Source: Serinus canaria
Lineage: Eukaryota; Chordata; Aves; Passeriformes; Fringillidae
Assembly (NCBI RefSeq): GCF_022539315.1
Contig: NC_066313.1
Coordinates: forward strand, 26,821,059-26,885,058
Reading direction: 5' to 3'
DNA length: 64,000 nt
Part shown: in pieces, positions 24,351-34,760 of the stretch
Position numbering within the stretch: the first letter of the stretch is position 1
Layout: the number at the start of each line of letters is the position of its first letter
Made by a program: the position numbers and the translations under genes
The notes under the pieces: generated by a model
Told to the model about the DNA's origin: nothing
Databases searched by the model: none
What the model saw: only the letters and a program-made list of their open reading frames with translations

Positions 24351-26417
24351 GCAGCACCCTGTGAGCTCCCAGAGCCCTGCTTCCCCCACCTTGTCTTCAT
24401 TTACCCAGTGCTTTCAGTGCCCCCTAGCTCTACATTTCTATTCTGATCCCTGCTTTGACCCTACTTCTCCTTCCAAGCCCATCATTTAATCCTAGCCACA
24501 ATTTCTGCTTCTGCCCACTCTCTCCTCACCCTGCCTTTTCCTGTCCTCCTTCATATTCCTGCTCCCTCATACCTCTCTTTAGGCCTGTGCTTGACAGCCC
24601 TCAGCTCCCTATATTTTAGTTAGGCAATTTGTTCCTCTCTGCAGGACTGCCTGAGTATGAACAAAGAACTGTCACCAAAACCCTGGAAGAGGCAGTGTTA
24701 TGCTTAGTCACCCTTTTGTCCCAGCTCTCCTCTAACTTGCAGGTACAAGGGGAAAATCTGTCTCTTCCCCATATCCTGCACTCAGAATTACTGCACTGCA
24801 TAGGGAGCTACAAGTAAGCTGGCCAATGTGAGTAGATACAAGAAACCCACATTTATCCAGGACAGCATTTTTGGTCCTCAGTTTTGTCATGGAGGCCCTG
24901 ATGTTGGATATAAGAGAAATCCCATTATAAAGGAACCTCTTAGGGTTCTTGCTGTGTATCCAGCCAACGCAGGGTGCACAGAGCGTTGGATCTCATTTGT
25001 CTGATGTTTGTGTGATTTCTGTAATATGTCACATAAGAAAAGAATTGGCAAAGCAGAAAAAAGGCATGGGAAAAAAACCACTTCAGGCTTAGACAACTCA
25101 TCCTGGTATTGCCAAATGTGTCTGAACCCACATATTAAGACCAACACAAACATCCACTGTAGGTGTATTTAACAACTGCATTCATGTTTTGGTTAATGAA
25201 CTCATTCAGGCAAAACTGGGTCCTAACCTGGCTAGATTGACTCCCCTGACACTAGCAGAGGACACCCACCACTGACAGACCCTTGGTTGGGGAAGAGCTC
25301 AGAAAGCTTCTGCAGTCTGTGTCACTTTACCAGGCTTAGAGAGCACCTGAGAGAATCACGGTGCCTGTGGTTCTGGTGCATCCTTTCACAGTTAAACTAA
25401 CAAGGAAACCAACTGGCTCCCTAGCCAGGCCAGGCTGTAACTCAGATTTGACCAGTGCATGCTGTAGGCATCACACCATGTTCCTCTGATAGGAAACAAG
25501 TCACCCCAGGCTTGTTTACGTGCTTGTTTGTTGAGCCCTTGTGGTATGTCCAGCTGTCGACAAAGTCTGAGCTTCAAACTAGACTGGCTGCCCTGGAGCA
25601 TCTGCTCTCCTGCCACTGGAGCGCTAACTAGGAGCCACAGAGAGGCAGGACAGGGCCCTGGAGCAGGAACTGGCATTTGCTTCCCTGCCAGATCCCTTGT
25701 GAGGATTGATCTGAGGCTGAAGATGGTTTTGCTTGCATTCTGGTCACTCCCAGAGAAAGCTGGGCTTTGGATCAATGTGGAATGCGTCACTGAATGGCCT
25801 ATTATTCACTGAGTGCAATGTGCACTCAGAGACACAGCAGCCCTCAATAAAGATTCAATTCTGCCTCTAAGGATCAAAGCAGGAATGAACCAAGGGAACT
25901 ACTCAACTCTTTTACATGATGCTGAAATGAGAGGTTGCTTGTTTCAGGGCGACTCTTTATGGCAGTTTCAAGTTGTGCATTTCTCCTAATTAAATGGCCA
26001 TCCACACAGCCAGGTCCCTTTAGGAGAGTGCAGAGCTACCTGTGACTGAGGCTCTCTGCTCCCCCTGCACAAAGGCTCACACCTGAATTAGCACAGCTTG
26101 TCCACGCTGCCTTGCCTGCTCCACACCCTCCTTGAGGAGCACAGGGATGCCCACAGCTCCACAGGTGTTTTCCCACCACTCCCTTCATGCCCACGCAGTG
26201 TTTGGATGGCTCTCTCACAAGGTGTGCTGCAAAGGAGCACTAAGGAATGACATCCAGCAGCACGGGCCTGGAGAGAAAGGCAGAGCCAGAGCACATGGGG
26301 TCCTAACTTCCAGCCACATCTTTGGAGAAGGTCCTTGAGCAGGGGAGGTAAGCAAGTGTTGTTGGTTGCTGCCACATCCCTGCAATACAGACTCTTCCAG
26401 CTGACAGATGCCTGATT

Positions 26418-26439
26418 CCCCCCACCCCCCACCCCCCCC
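26418..26439 (-). repeat. C-run, G-quadruplex-capable on the minus strand
   Basis: Three runs of six to eight C separated by single A bases. The minus strand therefore carries consecutive G runs able to form a G-quadruplex. Confidence 0.75.
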
Positions 26440-27714
26440 AATGGGAGAATTTGTAGCAGGTTATAGAAGGCATTCAGCTGGAGGGAATCCCAGATTTTGG
26501 AGATGGTTTCAAAATGCTTTTCTGAACAATTCTCTTTCCCAGGAAATCACAGCAGTCAGCAACACCTCATGCTTGGTTCTTGGCCACTCATTAGGGTGAT
26601 TTTTATGTGTCTTGAAGTCATTGTACAGGTTTTGTATGTTCTTCTTTGATTTAATGATGGCATTCATTCCTCCCATCTCTGCTGTCCTCATTCAGAATGC
26701 AACTCCCAGTGCTAGCTCCCTGCTGGAGAACAGGATGTGAGGGAGATGCTAGAGAAGGAGGCAAGGCTGCAGACAGGAAAGGAATGGAGATGCTGGAAAA
26801 GGAGTCAGGGCTGGGACCAGACTGGAAGGGTGGGAAGTCAACATGGACAGGTGGATAGGAGTGATGTAGTGGGGAATGGTGATGGGAGGGGAGGGGACTA
26901 GACCAGGGAGTCAGTGTTTCAGGAAGCCAGAAGTATAAGGGGCAGCTTGTGGACCTTCTCCTGTGAGTCAGAGAGTGAGTCCTGCTTAAAATGGTGTGTT
27001 TGGCTGAGTGCCTGCAGCCCCAGCCTGTGCAGAGAGGGCACCAGAGGAAAAGCATCTGATGACAGTGAGAAGTCAGCAGGAAGGGCTGAAGCTCTGGCTG
27101 GAAACAGATGAGGTTTGTGCAAAACATCTCTCACTGCACCGATGAGTACATGAGTGCAATTTCAGCACAATGAGGACCTATCGCCACCTCTGTCAAGTCT
27201 CTCCGGCTTGCCCAGCCCCAAAGCTGTTGACTGGAGAGGATCTTCCACCTAAAGCAACAGGGGTGAAAATCTCTGCCCTCTCACACTCAGCACAGGGGCA
27301 GAAGAGGGGCTGTTCAGCCTCTTGTGTGCCTGTACCCCGGGACAGCCACCACAGGAGTGCATCTGCTCTCTGATGGGCCTGGGGCCACCACCAACCCACA
27401 GAGATCCTGTCCAGGGTGCAGGGTGCCACGTGGAGGAGCCTGGCCCTGCAGCAGGAAGGGTCCTTCCAGTGGGCAGAAACCCCAACGTCCCAGGCCAGGT
27501 CTGGTCTGTGAAGCCTGCTCCTTCCTCCAACAGTAAAGCAGAGGATCAGGGACTCCTCCAGTGTCCAAAGGACTCAGACAGGACAGAGGGAGCAGGGGCT
27601 GGGAACCATCCCCATCCCCAGCAGTCTTCCGACCATTGCTAGGGAGCAGCCCTTTGGAGCGGCCATCAAGGCTGGTGCGCCCCAGCCCCGATTGCCGCTG
27701 GGCTTGCGAAGTGG

Positions 27715-27860
27715 AGGAGTTGCAGGAGACAAGGATGCTTAATTACAGAGCAGCCCTGGAAACCAGCAACAGCAGCAGCAGCACTGTGGCCAGGAGGGGA
27801 GGCAGCAGGGCTGTAAATAGAAATTGCGGAGGCAGCCGCGGGGAACAGAGTGAGGGAGGC
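27715..27860. promoter_or_regulatory. Possible conserved non-coding element downstream of PIANP
   Basis: The words gatgcttaattacagagcag and gctgtaaatagaaattgcgg around a CAG-rich core have the look of a conserved regulatory block: a homeobox TAATTA core plus a MEF2-like or TATA-like word in otherwise GC-rich sequence. Conservation could not be tested. Confidence 0.25.
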
Positions 27861-28282
27861 TTGCGCGCCTGCAGCGCTGCATGTCCCTCCCTTCCCCATG
27901 GCTGCTGTCACCTCTCCCGGACACCCTGGCCCCCAGCGGGACAAGCAGCCCCAGGGCGTGCCTGGGAAGCAGCAGTTCCACAGGCAGGACAGCTGCTTTG
28001 GGTGGGGAAGTGCGTGAAGAAGGGCTCCTCCTCCACCAGGCGCCAGCTCCCATGGAAATGCATGACATTGGTCAAAGGGTCCCTTCAGTCGGCAAAGAGA
28101 CCGAGGCAAGATGGACACGGGGCCAAATTGTCCCCTCTACTCCCAAGAAGAGAATGAGGGATGCCAGCGGTCTGAGACCCCATCCCGATGGGGTCTGCCC
28201 AGGGTGCACATCTCATCCCGCCCTGGCTTTTCCAGTGTGGCCCCTTCCAGGGACGCAAGAGGTCTGCTTTCAATATTTTGCA

Positions 28283-28292
28283 AAGTTTTATT
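28283..28292 (-). terminator. Candidate minus-strand poly(A) signal
   Basis: The plus strand reads aagttttatttaaaaatg, which gives AATAAA on the minus strand. On its transcript-upstream side lies a long pyrimidine-rich stretch that would suit a 3' untranslated region. It could end PIANP transcripts, giving a leader-to-end span of about 12 kb, but other AATAAA words lie closer (about 29609 and 30566). Confidence 0.25.
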
Positions 28293-28379
28293 TAAAAATG
28301 TTGAAACTAACATCCCACAAGATTTGAATATTTCACCACAAGGAGAAGAGAAATCCTACAAAAATATATATCACAGCGC

Positions 28380-28660
28380 ACAAGGGCAGGGGAGGGGAAG
28401 AGCGAGACTGAGCAGAGGAACAGGAGGGAGGCTGGAGGGGAGGATGGAAGCTGGGGCAGAACGAGACCGAGTGGCAAAGGAGAACAAGAGAGGAGTAGGG
28501 AAAGTGAAACAGTAGGAAGGGAGAGAGAACCAGGAGGGAGACCATGGTACAGGACAAGAGTGGGAAAAGGGAAAACAGTGGGAGAGGGAAAACAACAGGA
28601 AAAGAGGAGTAGAGAGCCAGCAGTTGGTGAAGGAAGGGGACCTCTCTCTATGGTCCTGCC
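28380..28660. repeat. Purine-rich tract (plus strand)
   Basis: About 280 bases made mainly of G and A on the plus strand, with aggagg, gggaaa and gaga words but no fixed period. Long homopurine tracts can form triplexes. It could also simply be the pyrimidine-rich end of a minus-strand 3' UTR. Confidence 0.6.
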
Positions 28661-29340
28661 AGGGTAGGGCCAGGACTACAGCAGGACATTAGCAGGGATG
28701 CAGCTGGGGAGCTGGAGTTTGACCCAGGACTTTTGTGCAGCAGGTCTCAGCTCTAAGGCTGTGCCACAGATGTGGTTTGTCAGAGTGAAAAACAAAACAG
28801 TTTAATTCAGAACAGTCTCAAGGTGGTCCTGTTTGAGAACTTGCAGGGAATGAACAAACCACTCCTTTCCAAGCAATTTTCTTCATTGGGAAGTGGAGTG
28901 GGAACTGAAGGGACCAGATTTGCAAGGGCACTTGGGTGCCATTGAGGAAGAGGTAGATAGCCCTCTCTGAATTTTGAGAAACTGTACTGAAATAGTGGTG
29001 TGGAAACACACACCGGAGGTCTGCTCCCCTGCCTACCAATTGCAACCAAGCAGATGGGAAAGCCCAAGCAGGATTTGGCCTTGTGGTCATACCACTCTCT
29101 TGGGTAAAGTGAAGGAGACTCCAGTTCCTGCTTCAAAGCAGGAATTTCCCTCCACTGTGCTCACAGAGAGACCACCCTTGTGTTCAAAAAGTCAGGGCTC
29201 TGCAGGAGCTCAGCAGACACAGTCACTACATCTCACTTGGCCCACCTGGATGTCCCCTTTTAATAGCATAGAATTGTTGGGGCAGAATTAGCCCAAGATT
29301 ATGAACACTTCCAGTTGGTTTCCCTGCACACTTTTCTCTC

Positions 29341-29394
29341 TAATGGAAAGAAAAAACTTTCTGTTTCTAATGGAAAGAAAAAAAAATATCTTTC
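29341..29394 (+). repeat. Tandem duplication, 27-bp unit
   Basis: Two adjacent copies beginning taatggaaagaaaaaa, the second with a longer A run. Confidence 0.8.
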
Positions 29395-30389
29395 TCCTCC
29401 ATTCGTGTAGAAGACAGGGAAACCTGATGGGCTGTGACTAAGAAGGTGCTGTCCCCTGCTCTGGCTTGGTACTGTCAACCCATCCATGTGCACATCCCAC
29501 AAAATATTACCCTGGGCCAGGGTAAAGACCTCAGGCATGCTCTGGCTCCAGTCTCTGTAGGGAAAGATGGTTTATAAGGCTCCAGTCATGGGGAAAACAG
29601 ATCCAGTGAGATAATTTATTAACTGGAAGAAGCTTGTGTGTCCACATGTGTTCTGAGTGTTTTGTTCCAGGGACGAAGCATAGCAATGAATGTTTGGGCA
29701 GAACAATGAAGTTGTATCCCTGTATCTAACCTGTTTTGTGTGAGAAATTGAATGACTGTCATAAAAATGTATTTGGCTAGGAAAATTGTTCTTAGAAAAG
29801 ATGTTCATTATACCCAAGCCTCTGTTGTTGTAAGAGTTTTCTCCGCACAGCTTCACCAGCTTTCCCCTTACCACAGTATCCATGAAAGGTTTCTCTTCCT
29901 GGAGATACTTTTACCAAAACCAGAGACATGTAAAAGGGGGAGGTAAAAAACCCCAAACCGCCAAAATCTGATTTGTTTGCAGAATTTACAAAAGCCTTCC
30001 CAGGAGAATGCAAGGCTTCCCCACATCAAATGTTGGAAAATGTTTTTACTATGCTTCCTCTGGTCCCCTGCCACTTTCTTACAAACCTTCTCTCCATGCA
30101 GCATGTGGAAAGTCCAAGGACAGCCATTGAAGTGGAAGAGTCTAAACTCTGGCCTTGTTTCAACAAATGCTGTTGATCAAAGAACAATCTAATTAATCTG
30201 GCCTGGAAAATTACTTCAACCAGTTCAAGGTATTGCAAATTGCCAGCAATCAGCAGTGCAGCCTCCTGCAGATGTCCTTCTCCAGCAGGGACGTGCCAGG
30301 GAGAGGGGGAGCAGGGGCAGCAATTAATGGGGCAGCAAGCAGGAACTGCCACCTGGTCCTTCCATGTCCATCTGCAGCTTAAGTGTCCA

Positions 30390-30540
30390 CCAAAGCCTTG
30401 CATGGATCCTGAATAAGAACAGGCTCAGCAACAGATCGATCTGTGGTAAAGCACTAATATCCCCTGCTGTAAGCACAGAATCAACCTGTGCTTAGACTAG
30501 AGATCTCCAGAGTCCTTTTCCACCTACATCTTTCAGCCAC
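30390..30540 (+). mobile_element. CR1 LINE 3' tail remnant
   Basis: The sequence agactagagatctccagagt followed by ccttttccacctacatcttt matches the order of the CR1 3' terminus (ggactagatgatctccagag, ggtcccttccaacctacatt). The upstream limit is uncertain. Confidence 0.5.
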
Positions 30541-32492
30541 TCTGTGCTTTTAATAAGCTGGTAATTTTATTTGACCTGTCATTTTCTCCAAATCTCTTCT
30601 GTTTTTGGGAAGCTTATTGTAATTTACACTCTGATTTAAATGCCCTTCACAGTAGGTCAGATGGGACCTGAGAACACCTAATGGTTCAGCTGGGTAAACG
30701 GGCAGAACCAGGCCTCTTATGAAATTCCCTGTGCTTTGTCCTATAAAGAACAGGCTTTTTATGCAGAGATAAAGGATGAAAGGCCGCTTCCCTCTCTCCA
30801 AGATCACTTTTGTCAGAGACCTTGTACGGTACATTAGCGCCTTCAAATTGTGGGTGATTTTCCTGCCTCTGGCCACATCAGTCCAGCAGCTAAAGGTGTT
30901 TGTACACTGTAGGGGCAGCCTTATCTAAATGTGCATCTTTTCACCTCAGTGGTTGTCAGTGTGGGGTTTTGATTGATTTGAAGTTTTCCATAAAAGCTAA
31001 GAGGAGCTATTGTCATTAAGCTGAAATTTGCCATCTCGCACGTCCTCAAAGTGACACCCATGGTTCCATGGAAGAGGTGGAGATGCATGGATCTTGCTCA
31101 CACAGGTAAGTGACAGTGTGGCTGCCAGCCCCACAGACCACCACAGCCCTGAAGTACATGTGCAGGCAACCAATTTGGACAGATGACTTGTGCCATTGCT
31201 TTTGGTTTCTAACCAGCTGGGGAACTGAGTGAAGCTTCATCTGGGAGCCCAGATACCCCTCTCTCATGCCCTTGGTGAGCACTGCCTCGAGGGTTTCCAG
31301 TCACCTTGCACTCCGGGAGAGACCTAGCAGCAGTACATGGCAACCCTTCCAACGTTCCCAAGATCAACTCTAAACTGCTCTCGGTCATCCCAGGTGTAGA
31401 GTCCTGTCTGCTGCCTTGTTGCCTGTGCCAGGAGTATCTGAAAGCAAATCTCTTCCCGAGCCCAGCAAAATCAATGCCCAGCAATGTCTGCATTCCATGC
31501 TTTAGCTGTGTGCAGGACACTTGGTAAGAAACACGGCAAGCAGAGGGCTTCACCTCGGATTTTCTGGAAAGCAGCATCACAGACCGGTGTCATTCAGAAA
31601 AACCTTGCTGAAGGAGGCTAAAGGGGTGGAGAGGGACAACAAGGAGGTTTTCAAAGATCAAAACATTTGGAAAGCTAAAGGAATAATTTCCAACTTTAAC
31701 TGGCAAGAGAAGTGCTATGGGGGTGGGAACTGAGGGGAAAAAACTGTGGATGGAGAGAAGAAGAAAGATACAAGCTGAAGAGAAAAAACCCCAAAGGAGT
31801 GTTAGGCAGAAAGAAACTGGAAAGATGTGAATATCTTCCATCTAAGGGGAAGATAATGTTTCCTTCAAGGAAATGGGTTGTTGAGAGGGCCCAGGTGCTC
31901 TGTGAGCCTCTTCTGCCCAAGCTTCACCCACCCTTGGGACTCTCAGGAGGGCCAAGGTCTCAGGAACAGACTAAGTAGCCACCATCCGAGTCACCTGGCA
32001 GGCAATCCTGCAGCCACTGAACTCCAGACATTCACTGCAAAGCACACGACATGGGAAGGGACACACGGAGGGTGAGGGCCCACGGGGACAGGGGTACGCC
32101 TTTCCACCTTGCCTACCCCCGATGTCAGGCATGCACTGGTGAGAGAGTCATGGAGATCCAAGTGTGTCTGTGCACATTAGCTAGAAGAGGGGCTGGGGAG
32201 GTCAGGATTTCACACCACCACCAGCTGTCTTCCCTCCCATCATTCTGCTCTCTCGTCACCCTGTCCTGTGTGGGCAGGGCGGGTCCCCAAGCTCCCCCAG
32301 CAGGAGGCTAAGGAGGCCCAGCTCGTCCATTTGCCCAGGCACATCCCGATGGGGTTTGTTAATAAAGGTGGTGGTGGTGGGCCGTGGCACAAGGAGGTTG
32401 CTTTTTTTCCTGGGGCAGCAGAGGCGGGGAAAGTCCGCGCTCGCCAGCGGTGACAGAGGGTGGGGGAGCCAGCTCAGCCTCTCCTGGGAGCA

Positions 32493-34108
32493 TCACAGGT
32501 TCACCAGTGGGATTCTGGGGGAAAGAGGGAATTGGAAATTAATGAGCGTTTAAACTGCCCCAACCCCCCCCCCCCACCCCCCACTAGCTGACATCACCTT
32601 TGCCCTGCCTCAGTGTGCCTGTCCCCCTGTCCCCTGCCAGCCCCTCCTGCCCCAGCTCACTGGCCACTCACCGGTTGAGCTGGAATGCTGCATTCTTCCC
32701 GTGGCCACCCAGTTTCTCCGCACCCTCCTGGCCCTGCCTGGACTCTTCTGCCTCAGGTGTGGGGGTCAGGGGGTCACCGTAGGGCCCCAGGATGCTGACG
32801 GTGGTGGGGGAGAGGTCTGTGAGGGGCTGCTGGCTCTCTTGCTGCCTCCCACTGCTCTGCTGCCCCGAGTGACGCCGGCGTTTCTGATTTCGGTCCCAGC
32901 TTTGGAGACAACAAGGGGTGAGGTAAAGAGACAAGCCCCAGCCCTTGATGACAGAGAGGTTTGTGGGATGGACCTCCCCACACTCAGCATTAGAGCTCAG
33001 CGTGACTGAGTGCTAATCCTTGCAAGGGATTGCAGCACCAGATCTGCACCCCTGGCACAAATGGGTCCCAAGCCCACAGTCTTCCTGTAGGCACCGGCCC
33101 AGTGAGAGCCTGCATTGGCCCAAACCCCACTCACCAGAACTTGAATATGATTCCAGTGGCAACCAGGACGATGATTATGGAGATGGTGATGGTGACATAC
33201 AGCTGGGGGTCCACACCTGCGAGACAGAGGAGTGGGGCTTGTGATGGCCACTCCCTCGGGTCCCCAGGGAGCAGCAGGGCAGGGGGATGTCCCCGATGAC
33301 TTTTGCAGAAGGAGCAGCTCCTGCAGGGGACCGGGGGTGAAAGAAGCAGAGCGCAGATTTACCTTCCCCCCGGGGCCCGAACAAGAAGGGCCGCAGGGTG
33401 GCCGGGGTCTCGCGCAGGTTGAGCCCCGCGTTGTGCAGCAGCGAGTGGGAGTTGGGCTGCGCCGTCGCCATCCCGTGCGGCGAGACGAAGGTGTATCCCA
33501 GCGGTGGGAAGCCCGGGTTGGCTGAGTTTGTGTCCCCTCCGTCCTCATCCGACACCGTGGGACCCCACACGATGGCCCAGGGGTACTGGGAGGAGGGCAT
33601 GCCGTCCTCGAAGCCTGAGGGCGTGGCGGGCCGGGCGCCCGCGGCCTGGCGCCTCAGCCGCACCACGTGCCGCAGCTCCGCTCCCCGTGCGGGCAGGCTG
33701 CGCTGGCGCGGCACGGCCAGGCGGGCATCCGAGCGGGAATCCGAGCGGGAATCCCGCTCCGGCTGTGAGGTCCTTTCCCAGATGCAAATGGACCGTGGGG
33801 CTGAGGGGCTGCGGCGGGTGCAAAGAGGCCGAGGGGCTGCTGGGCCCCGAGAGCGAAGAGACCATGTGCCAGGAGGAGGGACGGCTAAGACGACGAGGAG
33901 GAGATGCCACAGCTGCAGGGAGTGGATGCGGGAGAGGAGTGGGAGCATCCTGCTGCGGGGTGGGGGGAAGAAGAGGAGAGCCTGATCTAAACGTTCCTCC
34001 TTTGAAAGGCCAAGCAGCCGGGAGCAGCCCACCACCCACACTCCTGTTTTCTTCCCGCCTCACCTGCCAGTGTGGGAAGCTGTGAACCTACCAGGCACTG
34101 GGCTCCAT
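32493..34108 (-). CDS. PIANP: PIANP, PILR-alpha-associated neural protein (complete coding region)
   Basis: A type I membrane glycoprotein of neurons and a ligand of the paired receptor PILR-alpha. Five coding exons on the minus strand: 34092-34108, 33363-33949, 33135-33216, 32672-32899 and 32493-32514; every junction keeps phase, totalling 936 bases or 311 residues. The protein has a hydrophobic signal segment (about 14-29, LQLWHLLLVVLAVPPP), a low-complexity Arg/Ser/Pro region, a convertase-like RLRR motif ending at 106, and the conserved block ATPSGFEDGMPSSQYPWAIV. A membrane helix follows (about 208-228, YVTITISIIIVLVATGIIF), then a cytosolic tail with KRRR after the membrane and QESQQPLTDLSP. 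It ends IPLVNL, as in the human protein from memory. The start is set by an upstream ATGGAG in a small exon that joins in frame, matching the human MES opening. The exon 2 acceptor is a CAGCAG tandem, so a second in-frame isoform is possible. Confidence 0.93.
32564..32582 (-). repeat. C-run in the last PIANP intron
   Basis: Twelve C, one A, then six C on the plus strand. It lies in the 157-base intron 32515-32671. The pre-mRNA therefore has long G runs about 50 bases upstream of the last acceptor, a common feature of short introns. Confidence 0.75.
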
Positions 34109-34159
34109 CTCAGATGCAACAGTGTCTTGCTCAGTCAGGATCTTGTCTCATCTTCTTCA
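34092..34159 (-). other. PIANP: PIANP exon 2: 5' UTR end and start codon
   Basis: On the minus strand an acceptor (ttggttcccag) precedes an exon starting TGAAGAAGATGAG. It runs to the start codon (complement of 34106-34108) and ends at donor CCTG/GTAGGT. It carries 51 bases of leader and 17 coding bases. Its first three bases are TGA, which matters for the leader uORF in exon 1. Confidence 0.65.
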
Positions 34160-34449
34160 CTGGGAACCAAAAGGGAGGGGCATCAGCGTCCCCCCACGCA
34201 GTGGTGACGGCTCTCTCCTTGCAGGCAGCGTGAGCCACCCCAGGTGAGCAGGATAAGGGGAGTCCATGCACACACACGTGCACCCTCTCCTGCTCCCATG
34301 CCCCCCATGCACGGAGGTGCATGGTCCCCATCCCCAAGCCAAGTCCCCCCAGAAACACATGCCTTAGCATATGCTCACAAAAGCAGGGAGCGATCTCTGG
34401 AGCACACGTGCCCAGGCACATGCGCAGCTTCCCCGGGGACTCTCCTGTC

Positions 34450-34760
34450 TTAGGGCCGAGAGGGGGATTCAGCATCGTTGTTTGCTTATCGCTGGAACAA
34501 GTTGGAATCTTAATTCCTGTGTTTATTTATAGTGTGGAGTGTGTAATCCATTTATTAAAAAAGAGCCTCTTCATTGTGTGCCAGAGCGAGGGAGCGAGAG
34601 GGGAAGCATGAGAGTGGTAAACCAAGACGACCGAGAAAGAGTGAATCAGCGAGAAAAAGTCCAGCCTCACTAAAGAATTTAAGAGAAAAAATATGCCTAT
34701 CAAATATTTAGTATTTACTTTCCTCTTAGCTAACATGAAATTACCTTCCCACACTCCTTG
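34450..34760. promoter_or_regulatory. Possible conserved intronic element near PIANP
   Basis: An AT-rich block with words such as gtttatttatagtgtggagt, gtgtaatccatttattaaaa and catgaaattacc, standing out from GC-rich flanks 300 bases from the PIANP start exon. Conservation is inferred from appearance only. Confidence 0.25.

Larger units (their letters stand above)
24351..28270. other. Intergenic stretch
   Basis: No supported gene is seen. It contains a C-rich run at 26418-26439 and a moderately GC-rich block at about 27600-28200, with a conserved-looking core at 27715-27860. Open frames here have no recognised domain. Confidence 0.45.
28661..32492. other. Region downstream of the PIANP stop: 3' UTR and intergenic
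   Basis: The PIANP stop is at 32493 on the minus strand, so the first part of this stretch (just below 32492) must be its 3' UTR; the true end was not located. It holds a CR1 remnant at 30390-30540 and a tandem duplication at 29341-29394. No other gene is supported. Confidence 0.45.

Noticed and set aside
27561..28157. 198-codon plus-strand frame
   Set aside because: Moderately GC-rich sequence with equally long overlapping frames on the other strand. The CAG-rich core explains its Ser/Gly/Arg content. It was kept only as a possible non-coding element.
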